This document shows, piece after piece, positions 31,488-39,839 of a stretch of 64,000 nt of DNA. The notes beneath the pieces were generated by a model. It did not search any database and was not told the origin of the DNA. It saw only the letters and a program-made list of their open reading frames with translations. How positions within the stretch are numbered: position 1 is the first letter of the stretch; each line of letters starts with the position of its first letter. Made by a program: the position numbers and the translations under genes. This stretch comes from Actinomadura sp. BRA 177 (GTDB lineage Bacteria > Actinomycetota > Actinomycetes > Streptosporangiales > Streptosporangiaceae): positions 1 to 64,000 of the forward strand of contig NZ_JABXFD010000264.1 in NCBI RefSeq assembly GCF_013372625.1, given 5' to 3'.

Positions 31488-33977
31488 ATGACGTGGGAGC
31501 GCGGCTACCGGACGCTCGATCTGACGGGGGCGTGGAACGCGCCGCTGACGCTGCTCGACGACGCGGACGCGTCGGTCACCGGGGAGCGCCGCCTCTACGG
31601 ACTGCCGTTCCGCTTCGGCGACGACCTCGGCGGGCCGTCCCTGCTCCGGGTGGACGGGGACGGCACCGCGATCCCGGTGGACGAGGAGTTCGAGTGGGTC
31701 CTGTTCGCCCACGCCCTGGAGGAGCCCGACCTGTTCGAGGGCGCCCCGGTCGGTGAGACGGTCGCCCGCTACACGCTGCGGTACGCGGACGGGGGCACGG
31801 AGACGGTCCCCGTCCGGCAGCGCTTCGAGATCGGGCCGACGCCGCGCCTCTGGGAGGGCCGTCCGATCCCGCTGGACTGGGGCCAGACCCCGTTCCTCGC
31901 GCTCCCGGACGCGCAGCACCGGCTGATGCACCGCACCTGCGGGCGCTACGACGCGGCCGGGGCCAGGTTCGTCGACATCGACGACCCGCAGGCGCGCTCC
32001 CCCTACGTCCTGCCGTACCGGTTCTACCTGTGGCCGTGGCGGAACCCGCACCCCGAGCGCCGCGTGGCCGCGATCGAGATCGCATCGGCCGGGCCGACCG
32101 TGCTGATCGGCGCCATGACGCTCAGCCGGCTGGCCGAGGACCCGTTCGGCCGGACGGTCTCCCGTGAGCTGATCTTCTCCCTGGCCGACGGCTCGGTGGA
32201 CGAGGACGTCGCCGTCGTCGTCGACCGCGGCACCGCCACCTACGCCTACCGGACGGTCGACGACGCCAGCCTGTCGACCCCGCCCGGCTGGGGCGGCGCG
32301 ACGGACCCGCGCACCGGCTACGTCAGGGTCGCCGCGACGCCCTCGGCGACCGTGTCACTGGAGGTCGGCGGTACCGTGACGGCCGCCTTCACCTGGGGCG
32401 ACATCCTCGACCAGGGCGAACTCGCCACGGCCGACGGCACGCGGTGGCGCCTCCCCGAGGCCGGACGGGCCTGGATCAAGGGCACCATCGTGGACGACGC
32501 GACCGGCGAGCCCCTCACCTGCCGCCTGCACTTCCACACCCCGGACGGCGTCCCCCTCGCGCCCTACGGGCACCACGCGCACATCAACTCCGACGGCAAC
32601 ACCTGGAACCTCGACATCGGCGGCGACGTCCGCCTGGGCCAGCGGACCTACGCCTACGTCGACGGCGAGTTCGAAGGCTGGCTCCCCCACGGACAGGTGA
32701 TCGTCGAGGCCGCGCACGGCTTCGACTACGTCCCACTGCGCGAGGAACTGACGATCCGCCCCGGCCAGCGCACCCTCGAACTGCGGCTCAAGCCGTTCCA
32801 CGACCCCGAGGCGGACGGCTACGTGGCGGGCGACACCCACGTCCACTTCGTCTCCACGCACGGCGCCGAACTGGAGGCGCGCGGCGAAGGCGTCCGGGTC
32901 ACGAACCTCCTGATGAGCCAGTGGGGCCACCTCTACACCAACACCGAGGACTTCACCGGCCACCCGCACACGTCCGTGGACGGCAAGACCCACGTCTTCG
33001 CAGGCCAGGAGAACCGGACCGCGATGCTGGGCCACATCAACCTGCTCGGCCTGCGCGAACAGATCCGCCCCTGGACCACGGGCGGCGCGGAGGAGGCCGA
33101 CCTCGGCGGCGGGCTGGAGACCACCCTCGCCCGCTGGGCCGACGAATGCCACGCCCAGGGCGGGACGGTCGTCCTCGCGCACTTCCCCGTCCCGAACGGC
33201 GAGGCGGCGGCGCTGATCGCCACCGGCCGGCTCGACGGCGTCGAGATGATCGCCTACGACGACTACAACATCGCCCAGTACTACCGCTACCTCAACGCCG
33301 GCTACCGGCTGACCCTCGTCGGCGGCACCGACAAGATGAGCAGCGAGGTGCCGATCGGCCTCGTCCGCACCTACGCCCGCGTCCCCGACCCGGCGGCCAT
33401 GACGTACTGGGACTGGTGCACGGCGGTCCGCGAGGGCGACACGGTCGTCACGAGCGGCCCCCACCTGCACTTGTCCGTGGGGGATGCCGCCCCCGGCACC
33501 GTCCTCACCGGCGTCCGGACCGTGCGCGGCACAGCCGATTTCCACTCGATCTTCCCGGTCGACCGCCTGGAGATCGTGGTGAACGGCACGGTCGTAAAGT
33601 CACAACGTTGGGACGCCCCCACCGAGTCCGGCACCCTCGACTTCGACCTCGCCGTCGACGAGTCGTCCTGGGTGACGGCCCGCTGCTACGGCCCCGGCGA
33701 CGGCATCGCCCGCCACCGGGACGTCTGGGAACGTCCGATCATGGCGCACACGTCCCCGGTCTACGTGACGCCGGACGACGCCTACGAGCGCACCGACGAG
33801 GCCGTCCTCACCGAGATGCTGCACCTCATCGACGGCGTCGAGCAGCACATCCGGACCCGCGCCCGGACGGACTGGCCCGGCCCCGCCGACCACCGCCACG
33901 GAGAACCCGACCACGACCGCTTCCTGCTCGCCCCCCTGGCCGAGGCCAGGGAGACGCTCCTCCGCCGCCTCCGCTGA
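31488..33977 (+). CDS. CehA/McbA-family metallohydrolase (PHP domain)
   Basis: An 829-aa protein. The N-terminal about 440 residues are beta-rich accessory domains (including a carboxypeptidase-regulatory-like part around RAWIKGTIVDDATGEPL). The C-terminal part begins with the PHP metal motif GYVAGDTHVHF, followed by VVLAHFPVPNG and LVGGTDKMSSE, as in CehA/McbA hydrolases, a family known for carbaryl (carbamate ester) hydrolysis. No signal peptide is seen. A GAGGGGGC ribosome binding site precedes the ATG. Last gene of the catabolic operon. An amide, carbamate or phosphoester substrate is possible. Confidence 0.8.
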   Translation: MTWERGYRTLDLTGAWNAPLTLLDDADASVTGERRLYGLPFRFGDDLGGPSLLRVDGDGTAIPVDEEFEWVLFAHALEEPDLFEGAPVGETVARYTLRYADGGTETVPVRQRFEIGPTPRLWEGRPIPLDWGQTPFLALPDAQHRLMHRTCGRYDAAGARFVDIDDPQARSPYVLPYRFYLWPWRNPHPERRVAAIEIASAGPTVLIGAMTLSRLAEDPFGRTVSRELIFSLADGSVDEDVAVVVDRGTATYAYRTVDDASLSTPPGWGGATDPRTGYVRVAATPSATVSLEVGGTVTAAFTWGDILDQGELATADGTRWRLPEAGRAWIKGTIVDDATGEPLTCRLHFHTPDGVPLAPYGHHAHINSDGNTWNLDIGGDVRLGQRTYAYVDGEFEGWLPHGQVIVEAAHGFDYVPLREELTIRPGQRTLELRLKPFHDPEADGYVAGDTHVHFVSTHGAELEARGEGVRVTNLLMSQWGHLYTNTEDFTGHPHTSVDGKTHVFAGQENRTAMLGHINLLGLREQIRPWTTGGAEEADLGGGLETTLARWADECHAQGGTVVLAHFPVPNGEAAALIATGRLDGVEMIAYDDYNIAQYYRYLNAGYRLTLVGGTDKMSSEVPIGLVRTYARVPDPAAMTYWDWCTAVREGDTVVTSGPHLHLSVGDAAPGTVLTGVRTVRGTADFHSIFPVDRLEIVVNGTVVKSQRWDAPTESGTLDFDLAVDESSWVTARCYGPGDGIARHRDVWERPIMAHTSPVYVTPDDAYERTDEAVLTEMLHLIDGVEQHIRTRARTDWPGPADHRHGEPDHDRFLLAPLAEARETLLRRLR

Positions 33978-33980
33978 GCG

Positions 33981-34781
33981 TCAGTCGCCGGCGGCTTCCT
34001 TGGTCTCGGCCTGGGCGCGGGCCTCGATGATCTCCTGCTCGGCGCGGGTGTGGCCCTCGACGATGATCCGGACGACCTCCTCCGGGTCGTCGGTGAGGTG
34101 CACCAGGTCGATGTCCTGCGGGGAGATCTTGCCGCTGGGCAGCATGGACGTCTTGACCCAGTCGAGCAGGCCGCCCCAGAACTCCGTCCCGACGAGGACG
34201 ATCGGGAAGCGGGTGATCTTCCTGGTCTGGACGAGGGTGATCGCCTCGAACAGCTCGTCCAGGGTGCCGAAGCCGCCCGGCAGCACCACGAACGCCTGCG
34301 AGTACTTCACGAACATCGTCTTGCGGACGAAGAAGTAGCGGAACTCGATGCCGATGTCGACGTGGTCGTTGAGCTTCTGCTCGAACGGCAGCTCGATGCC
34401 GAGGCCGACGGACAGGCCGCCGCTCTCGTCGCAGCCCCGGTTGGCCGCCTCCATGATCCCCGGGCCGCCGCCGGTGACGACGGCGTACCCGGCCTCGTGC
34501 AGCCGGGCGCCGATGTCGAGGCCGAGCTTGTACTCCGGCGAGTCCGGCTTGGTGCGGGCGCTGCCGAACACGCTGACCGCCTTCGGCAGCTCGGCGAGCA
34601 GGCCGAAGCCCTCCACGAACTCCGCCTGGATCCGCAGCACGCGCCACGGGTCGGCGTGCACCCAGTCGACCGGGCCGCGGCCGTCCAGCAGCCGCTGGTC
34701 GGTGGTGGTCTTCGGGACGGCACGCCCGCGCAGCATCGCCGGGCCCTGGCGCCGCGACGGGGAATCCGGGTTCAAAGTCAT
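33981..34781 (-). CDS. LOG-family (TIGR00730) protein
   Basis: A 266-aa Rossmann-fold protein with GGGPGIMEAANRG and PGGFGTLDEL, the nucleotide-5'-monophosphate phosphoribohydrolase (cytokinin-activating LOG) signature. Members hydrolyse nucleotide monophosphates such as AMP. The ATG overlaps the dapE stop (ATGA), an arrangement common in actinomycetes. It converges on the CehA/McbA gene with a 3-nt gap. Confidence 0.92.
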   Translation of the reverse strand: MTLNPDSPSRRQGPAMLRGRAVPKTTTDQRLLDGRGPVDWVHADPWRVLRIQAEFVEGFGLLAELPKAVSVFGSARTKPDSPEYKLGLDIGARLHEAGYAVVTGGGPGIMEAANRGCDESGGLSVGLGIELPFEQKLNDHVDIGIEFRYFFVRKTMFVKYSQAFVVLPGGFGTLDELFEAITLVQTRKITRFPIVLVGTEFWGGLLDWVKTSMLPSGKISPQDIDLVHLTDDPEEVVRIIVEGHTRAEQEIIEARAQAETKEAAGD

Positions 34782-35854
34782 GGAGACACGGTAGTGGGAA
34801 CGGCCAGCCACGTGCGCATACGTTCTTCGCACTCGGTGATCAGCGGGGTCTCGACGTACTCGTCCTTGGTGTGGGCGAGGGTGGGTTCGCCGGGCCCGTA
34901 GTTGACCGCCGGGATACCGAGTTCGGAGAAGCGCGCGACGTCCGTCCAGCCCAGTTTGGCGCGGACCTCGGCCCCGCTGGACGCGACGAACGCGGCGGCG
35001 GCCGGGTGCGTCAGCCCAGGCCTGGCCGCGGATGCGGCATCCGTGACCGTCACCTCGAAGCCGTCGAAGATTTCCCGGACGTACGCCTCCGCGTCGGCCA
35101 GCGACTTGTCGGGCGCGAACCGGTAGTTCACGGTGACGACGCACTCGTCCGGGATGACGTTTCCGGCGACGCCACCGGAGATGAACACCGCGTTCAGGCC
35201 TTCGCGGTATTCGAGGCCGTCCACAACCGGACGCGCCGGCTCGTAGGCCCGCAGCACGTCGAGGATCTTCCCGGCGGAGTGGATCGCGTTGGACCCCATC
35301 CAGGCCCGCGCACTGTGCGCCCGCTCCCCGCTTGCCGTGACCTCGACCCGCATCGTCCCCTGGCAGCCGCCCTCGATCTGCGCGCCCGTCGGCTCCAGCA
35401 GCACCGCGAAATCGCCGGCGAGCAGCTCAGGACGCGCCGCCGCCAGCTTCCGCAGCCCGTTCCGCTCGGCCTCGATCTCCTCGCACTCGTAGAACACATA
35501 CGTGACATCACGACTGGGCTCGGGCACGGTCGCGGCAAGCCGCAGCGCAACGGCAACGCCGCTCTTCATGTCGGTCGTGCCGCACCCGTAGAGCCGATCC
35601 CCTTCCATCCGCGACGGAAGGTTGCCGTTCAACGGGACCGTGTCGAGGTGCCCGGCCAGCACGACCCGCTCGCCGTGCCCCAGCTCGGTGCGCGCGACGA
35701 CGTTGTGCCCCACCCGCTCCACCACCAGGTGCGGCAGCGCCCGCAGCGCCTCCTCGACGGCGTCGGCGAGCGGCCCCTCCGCCCCGCTGACCGATTCGAC
35801 GTCGACGATCGCCGCCGTCAGCTCCACCACGTCCGCGAACAGATCAAGCCCCAT
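34778..35854 (-). CDS. dapE: Succinyl-diaminopimelate desuccinylase
   Basis: A 358-aa M20-family metallohydrolase of the lysine/diaminopimelate pathway. LAGHLDTVP and GCGTTDMKSG carry the zinc ligand His and bridging Asp, YECEEIEAE the catalytic and ligand Glu, and the C-terminal HTKDEYVE the last His. The ATG at 35854 is preferred over an in-frame TTG two codons upstream. It diverges from the phosphopantetheinyl transferase gene. The partner dapD lies 2.1 kb away, past the TnpB element. Confidence 0.93.
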   Translation of the reverse strand: MGLDLFADVVELTAAIVDVESVSGAEGPLADAVEEALRALPHLVVERVGHNVVARTELGHGERVVLAGHLDTVPLNGNLPSRMEGDRLYGCGTTDMKSGVAVALRLAATVPEPSRDVTYVFYECEEIEAERNGLRKLAAARPELLAGDFAVLLEPTGAQIEGGCQGTMRVEVTASGERAHSARAWMGSNAIHSAGKILDVLRAYEPARPVVDGLEYREGLNAVFISGGVAGNVIPDECVVTVNYRFAPDKSLADAEAYVREIFDGFEVTVTDAASAARPGLTHPAAAAFVASSGAEVRAKLGWTDVARFSELGIPAVNYGPGEPTLAHTKDEYVETPLITECEERMRTWLAVPTTVSP

Positions 35855-35882
35855 GCCCAAGTCCTATCATCACGGTGTGGAG

Positions 35883-36572
35883 ATGCTGGAGTGCGCCGTC
35901 CGCTGGGCGGTCCCCGTCGACGAGCCCCCGATGCGCGCCCTGCTGGACGACCGGGAGCGCGACCGCTACGACCGGTTCATCCGCGCCGAGGACAAGGCGC
36001 GCTTCGTCACCGGCCGCTTCCTCGCCCGCACCGTCCTCGCCGACCTGGAGGGCCTGGCCCCGGAGAGCATCCGGTTCACCACCGACTGCCCGCACTGCGG
36101 CGGCACGCACGGCAAGCCCCGCCTGCCCGGCAGCGACCTCGACTTCTCCCTCTCCCACTCCGGCGACCGCGTCGTCCTCGTCCTCGCCGAGGGCGCCGAG
36201 GTCGGCGTGGACGTGGAGCGGGAGAGCGACCGCGACATCGACCGCCTCGCCGAGATGGTCCTCAACCCCGCCGAACGCGAGGCCCTCGCCGCCATGGCCG
36301 ACCGGCGGCGCGGCTTCCACGCCTACTGGTCCCGCAAGGAGGCCCTGCTGAAGGCCACCGGCCACGGCCTCGCCGCCCCGATGACGGCCATCCACGTCTC
36401 CGCCCCCGACGACCCGGCCGAGGTCATCGCCTGGAACGACGACGCGGCCGTCTCCCCCGTCCGCCTCACCGACCTCACCCCGGGCCCCGGCTACGCCGCC
36501 TCCGCCGCCATCCTCACCGCCCGCCCCCTGAAAGTCACCGAAACCCGCTTCGAGTCAACTACTCGGCCCTGA
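35883..36572 (+). CDS. 4'-phosphopantetheinyl transferase (Sfp type), 3' end altered by IS
   Basis: A 229-aa Sfp-type enzyme that would activate carrier proteins of polyketide, nonribosomal peptide or fatty-acid synthases. The Mg/CoA-binding blocks are GVDVE (108-112) and WSRKEALLK (149-157), with HCGGTHGKPRLPG and FSLSHSGD upstream. GTG at 35877 is an alternative start. The last residues (about STTRP) and the stop codon lie in or at the border of the TnpB element's right-end hairpin, so the native C-terminus was probably replaced by a few IS-encoded residues. The catalytic core is intact. Confidence 0.88.
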   Translation: MLECAVRWAVPVDEPPMRALLDDRERDRYDRFIRAEDKARFVTGRFLARTVLADLEGLAPESIRFTTDCPHCGGTHGKPRLPGSDLDFSLSHSGDRVVLVLAEGAEVGVDVERESDRDIDRLAEMVLNPAEREALAAMADRRRGFHAYWSRKEALLKATGHGLAAPMTAIHVSAPDDPAEVIAWNDDAAVSPVRLTDLTPGPGYAASAAILTARPLKVTETRFESTTRP

Positions 36573-36720
36573 AGGACCGAGCTTGCTCGTTCGGTCCTTG
36601 GGGGCTTTGTTCACGCTCCCGACTGCCCGTTACGGCGGGGCGGTCACGGGTCGCATCCACCAGCCTCCTAGCTATGTGGGGGCGGGTTGGGGCATGTTGA
36701 CGAATACCCACGCCGAGCGT
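36556..36720 (-). ncRNA. Predicted TnpB guide (omega) RNA scaffold
   Basis: In IS605-group elements the tnpB 3' end and right end encode a guide RNA. Here the tnpB-sense strand past the stop codon can form two competing stems: AAGGACCGA with TCGGTCCTT (36572-36599) and CUCGGUCC with GGGCCGAG around 36562-36581, a pseudoknot-like layout. The guide would be read from the adjacent 3' end of the phosphopantetheinyl transferase gene. Boundaries are approximate; assignment by position and structure only. Confidence 0.4.
36564..36579 (-). repeat. IS right-end hairpin repeat
   Basis: CGGCCCTGAAGGACCG; on the tnpB-sense strand it folds as CGGUCC-UUCA-GGGCCG with a G-U pair, extendable to 8 bp. Identical over 16 bp to 37925-37940. 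It contains the stop codon of the phosphopantetheinyl transferase gene. Confidence 0.85.
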
Positions 36721-37850
36721 GCGCGGTCGCGCACGTTGACCCCGGCGACGACGTCGGCGGGCCCAGCGAGACCGCACCGACGACACTGAAAGTGATCCCG
36801 CGCAGAACGGTTGTTCCTGGCGCTGTGGCCGCAGCGCGGGCAGCGCTGCGAGGTGTAGGCCGGATCCACCTCGATGTACGGCACACCGTGGCGGCGGGCC
36901 TTGTAGGCGATGAAGGCGCCGAGTTGGTGGAAGGGCCAACAGGACAGGCGTGCCCGCTGGTCGCGAGGAACCGTGACCCGTCCGCGGATCCCACTCAGTT
37001 CTTCGAGCGCGATGCCGCGTCCGGTGCGTGCCGCGACGGCGACGACCTGCTTCGCGATCTTGTGGTTGACGTGCCGGGCGTGCCGCGCTTCGCGGCGAGC
37101 CCGCTTCTTCAGCAGCCGGGCGGCCGACCGGGTCCGCTTGGCCTGGATCTCGGCGCGTTTGCGGGCCTGCCAGTGCCGGTACCGGTCCAGGCGGCGGCCC
37201 TGATGGTTGTCGCCATCAGAGGTGGTGGCCAGGTTGACGATGCCGCGGTCCACCCCCACCCAGTCGGCAGGCTCGTACACCTGGGGTTCGGGGACGTCGC
37301 AGGTGGCGAGCAGGAACCATTTCCCGTCCCGGTGCACTAGGTCCGATTCACCTTTGCGGTGCGCGGCCAGGGTCTTGGCCTGGTCGGGTGAGCAGGCGAA
37401 CCGCAAGTTCTTGCACCGCCCGGCCACCGTCCAGAGGCTGACCGTGCCCGCGTCCAACTGCCACGACAGGCACCGGTCGTCGAAGGTGTGCGCGGCGTCC
37501 AGGCGGAACGCGATGGGTTTGGACTCGGCTTTGCGGCGGCGTTTGGAGGCCGGGCCGCCCAGGTTGCCGTTGCGGATACCGGCGCGGAGGGTGGTGTAGG
37601 CGTCCACGACGCGTTTGATCACGTGCTGGGCGGCCTGGGCGCCCAGCCCGCCGGCTTTGAGGTCGCCGTAGCACAGCGTCCGCAGGGGCAGTTCACGGCC
37701 GCGCAGCCCGAACTGGGCGAACGCCACGACCGCCACCTGGTTGGCGGCTGTGTTGACCTGGTGAAGGGTGTCGGTCAGCGCCGCCGCCTGCTCGGGCGTC
37801 GGCAGCAGCTTCACCTGCACCACCAATTTCACAGTCCGTGACTGTATCAT
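36672..37850 (-). CDS. tnpB: TnpB, RNA-guided nuclease of IS605-group element
   Basis: A 392-aa TnpB with an apparently intact RuvC centre: Asp201 (GVDRGIVN), Glu283 (ALEELSGIRG) and Asp366 (PADVVAGVN). The zinc finger is Cys337, Cys340, Cys356, Cys359. The arginine-rich helical part lies at about residues 216-265. TnpB proteins cut DNA next to a transposon-adjacent motif using the right-end guide RNA and are the ancestors of Cas12. No frameshift or early stop is seen, so activity is possible. Confidence 0.93.
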   Translation of the reverse strand: MIQSRTVKLVVQVKLLPTPEQAAALTDTLHQVNTAANQVAVVAFAQFGLRGRELPLRTLCYGDLKAGGLGAQAAQHVIKRVVDAYTTLRAGIRNGNLGGPASKRRRKAESKPIAFRLDAAHTFDDRCLSWQLDAGTVSLWTVAGRCKNLRFACSPDQAKTLAAHRKGESDLVHRDGKWFLLATCDVPEPQVYEPADWVGVDRGIVNLATTSDGDNHQGRRLDRYRHWQARKRAEIQAKRTRSAARLLKKRARREARHARHVNHKIAKQVVAVAARTGRGIALEELSGIRGRVTVPRDQRARLSCWPFHQLGAFIAYKARRHGVPYIEVDPAYTSQRCPRCGHSARNNRSARDHFQCRRCGLAGPADVVAGVNVRDRARSAWVFVNMPQPAPT

Positions 37851-37924
37851 TACACGCCCAGGAGTTGACCAGGGCCAGAACCGGGCGGCGCTGACGCGCC
37901 GCGTACGACAGAAGCGATTCCTCC

Positions 37925-37940
37925 CGGCCCTGAAGGACCG
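37925..37940 (-). repeat. IS left-side hairpin repeat
   Basis: Second copy of CGGCCCTGAAGGACCG, 74 nt upstream of the tnpB start codon. The flank extends the stem to CCCGGUCC/GGGCCGGG on the tnpB-sense strand. It may be the left end, or a right-end-like remnant of another element. Confidence 0.8.
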
Positions 37941-37970
37941 GGGTTCCTCACTAGAAACCTGCTGAACCTG

Positions 37971-37995
37971 AGCGCCCCGCCGACAGCGGGGCGCT
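37971..37995 (-). terminator. dapD terminator hairpin
   Basis: AGCGCCCCGC-CGACA-GCGGGGCGCT: perfect 10-bp stem, 5-nt loop, 6 nt after the dapD stop. It separates dapD from the IS. Confidence 0.8.
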
Positions 37996-38001
37996 GCGGG
38001 A

Positions 38002-38838
38002 TCAGGTGTTGATGCCGTGGTCGCGGAGGATGTCGTTGAGGGACGCCTTGTCGTGGCGCTGGCCCTCCTCCAGCCGCTTGAGGATCAGCACGGCCGGGAG
38101 GCCGAACGTCCCGCCCTTGAACTCTTTGTAGCGGGTGCCGCCGACGGCCACGCACCAGTCGGGGATGCGGCCGCGGCTGATCTCCTCGCCCGTCTCCACA
38201 TCGATGACCGGCATGGACGCCGACAGGTTCGTGCCGGAGCCGACGACGGCGCCCTTCCCGACCCGCGCGCCCTCGACGATCATCGAGCGGCTGCCGATCA
38301 TGGCCTCGTCCTCGATGATCACGGGCTTGGCGTTCGGCGGCTCCAGCACGCCGCCGATCCCCACGCCACCCGACAGGTGGACGTTCTTCCCGACCTGCGC
38401 GCACGACCCGACCGTCGCCCACGTGTCGACCATCGTCCCGGAGTCCACATAGGCGCCGATGTTGGTGAACGAGGGCATGAGCACCACGCCCGGCGCGAGG
38501 TAGGCGCCCCAGCGGGCGATGGCGCCGGGCACCACGCGGACGCCGTCCAGCCGGCTCTTCAGCGGGATGCGGTCGTGGTACCGGAAGTCGCCCACCTGCG
38601 CGCGCGCCATGCCGAGGACCTTGAAGCTCAGCAGGATCGCCCGCTTGGCCCGCTCGTCGACGACGACATCGTCGGTCGCGGGGTCGATGTGGGCGACGCG
38701 GGCCTCGCCCGTGTCGATCTGGTCGACGGCGGCCACGATGGCGGCGCGCGCGTCGGCGTCGTCCGGGGTGAGGTCGGCGCGCCGCTCCCACAGCTCGTCG
38801 ATGCCGCCGGAGATCGGGCTGGTGAACGTTTCGGTCAT
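38002..38838 (-). CDS. dapD: Tetrahydrodipicolinate N-succinyltransferase
   Basis: A 278-aa left-handed beta-helix acyltransferase. The hexapeptide-repeat core includes PGVVLMPSFTNIGAYVDSGTMVDTWATVGSCAQVGKNVHLS. The RYHDRIPLKSRLDGVRVVPGA block is typical of the actinobacterial DapD form. It succinylates tetrahydrodipicolinate in lysine/meso-diaminopimelate synthesis, upstream of DapE. It diverges from the membrane-anchored lytic-enzyme-like gene. Confidence 0.93.
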   Translation of the reverse strand: MTETFTSPISGGIDELWERRADLTPDDADARAAIVAAVDQIDTGEARVAHIDPATDDVVVDERAKRAILLSFKVLGMARAQVGDFRYHDRIPLKSRLDGVRVVPGAIARWGAYLAPGVVLMPSFTNIGAYVDSGTMVDTWATVGSCAQVGKNVHLSGGVGIGGVLEPPNAKPVIIEDEAMIGSRSMIVEGARVGKGAVVGSGTNLSASMPVIDVETGEEISRGRIPDWCVAVGGTRYKEFKGGTFGLPAVLILKRLEEGQRHDKASLNDILRDHGINT

Positions 38839-38882
38839 GCCTCATGAGCTTAGTGGGACCCATCTCCCGGTACCTTCTTCGC

Positions 38883-39800
38883 GTGGCTGTTTGGGCGAGG
38901 TTGAAGGCGCGCCCCGACGAGGGGGCGGACGGCGGCGGGCGCCGCCGCGGGCTGTGGTGGGCCGTGGGCCTGGCCGTCGTGGTGATGCTGGTGGTCGTCG
39001 GCGGGTTCGCGCTGTTCGACCGCGCCCAGCCGTACCTGCACGGGTCCGGCTGCGAGGTGCGGACGGCCCAAGGGACGATGCCGCTCGACCTGGAGCAGGC
39101 CGCCAACGCCTCGACGATCGCCGCGGTGGCGTTCCGCAAGCAGCTGCCCGAACGTGCGGCGGTGATCGCCTACGCGACCGCGATCCAGGAGTCGCACATC
39201 CGCAACCTGCCTGGCGGCGACCGCGATTCGGTCGGCATGTTCCAGCAGCGCCCCTCGCAGGGCTGGGGCACCCCGGACAAGCTCCGCGACCCCGTCCTGG
39301 CGACGAGCAAGTTCTTCGACGCCCTGGTGCGCATCAAGGACTACCTCGACCGCGACCTGCACGACGCCGCGCAGCTGGTGCAGCGCAGCGCGGACGGCAC
39401 CGCCTACGCCCAGCACGAGCAGGACGGCAAGCTGCTGGCGACCGCGTTCACGGGCCGCGAGCCGGCGTCCGCGCGCTGCTGGTTCCCGCCCGACAAGCGC
39501 ACCGCGTCCCGCCGCCCGGAGGCGATCCGCGAGATGCGCCGCGCCTTCGGCAGCCGCCTCAAGGTCGGCGGCCCGAGCCCGCTGACCAAGGGCGCGAAGT
39601 CCGACCCGGACTCCTGGAACGCGGTGAAGGCGTCCAGCACCCGCGAGGGCTGGGCCGTCGCGTCCTGGGCCGTCACCCACGCCCAGGTCTACGGCCTCAC
39701 CGAGATCCGCTACGCCGGCAAGCACTGGAAATCCGACGCCGGCCACGACGGCTGGACCGAGGACAAGGACGCCCCAAAGGACTCCGTAATCGTCCAGTGA
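38883..39800 (+). CDS. Membrane-anchored lysozyme-like/uncharacterised protein
   Basis: A 305-aa protein with one N-terminal membrane helix (about residues 22-47, LWWAVGLAVVVMLVVVGGFAL) and an extracellular domain. ATAIQESHIRNLPGGDRDSVGMFQQRPSQGWG resembles the catalytic Glu and GxFQ region of transglycosylase/lysozyme-like folds, and FPPDKRTASRRPEAIREMRRAFGSRL follows. GTG at 38883 is chosen so that the anchor lies near the N-terminus; GTG at 38844 would add 13 residues. Cell-wall hydrolysis is an inference from the fold-like motif. Confidence 0.7.
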   Translation: MAVWARLKARPDEGADGGGRRRGLWWAVGLAVVVMLVVVGGFALFDRAQPYLHGSGCEVRTAQGTMPLDLEQAANASTIAAVAFRKQLPERAAVIAYATAIQESHIRNLPGGDRDSVGMFQQRPSQGWGTPDKLRDPVLATSKFFDALVRIKDYLDRDLHDAAQLVQRSADGTAYAQHEQDGKLLATAFTGREPASARCWFPPDKRTASRRPEAIREMRRAFGSRLKVGGPSPLTKGAKSDPDSWNAVKASSTREGWAVASWAVTHAQVYGLTEIRYAGKHWKSDAGHDGWTEDKDAPKDSVIVQ

Positions 39801-39839
39801 CCCACGGCCGGGGACGGCCAAGGATCGTTTGCCCGGATT

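Larger units (their letters stand above)
36556..37964 (-). mobile_element. IS1341-type (tnpB-only) element of the IS200/IS605 group
   Basis: A single tnpB gene flanked by hairpin ends. Both ends contain the 16-bp CGGCCCTGAAGGACCG (36564-36579 and 37925-37940). No tnpA (Y1 transposase) is present, so mobility would need a partner in trans. Exact ends are not fixed by the sequence: the right end falls within the last codons of the phosphopantetheinyl transferase gene, and the left end falls before the dapD terminator. No target-site duplication is expected for this group. Confidence 0.7.

Noticed and set aside
31488-33977. Carbaryl hydrolase identity
   Set aside because: Family membership (PHP GDTHVHF motif) is supported, but substrate cannot be inferred; no gene symbol given.
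37880-37964. tnpA or second IS gene upstream of tnpB
   Set aside because: The space is too short (about 110 nt) and contains only the hairpin repeat.
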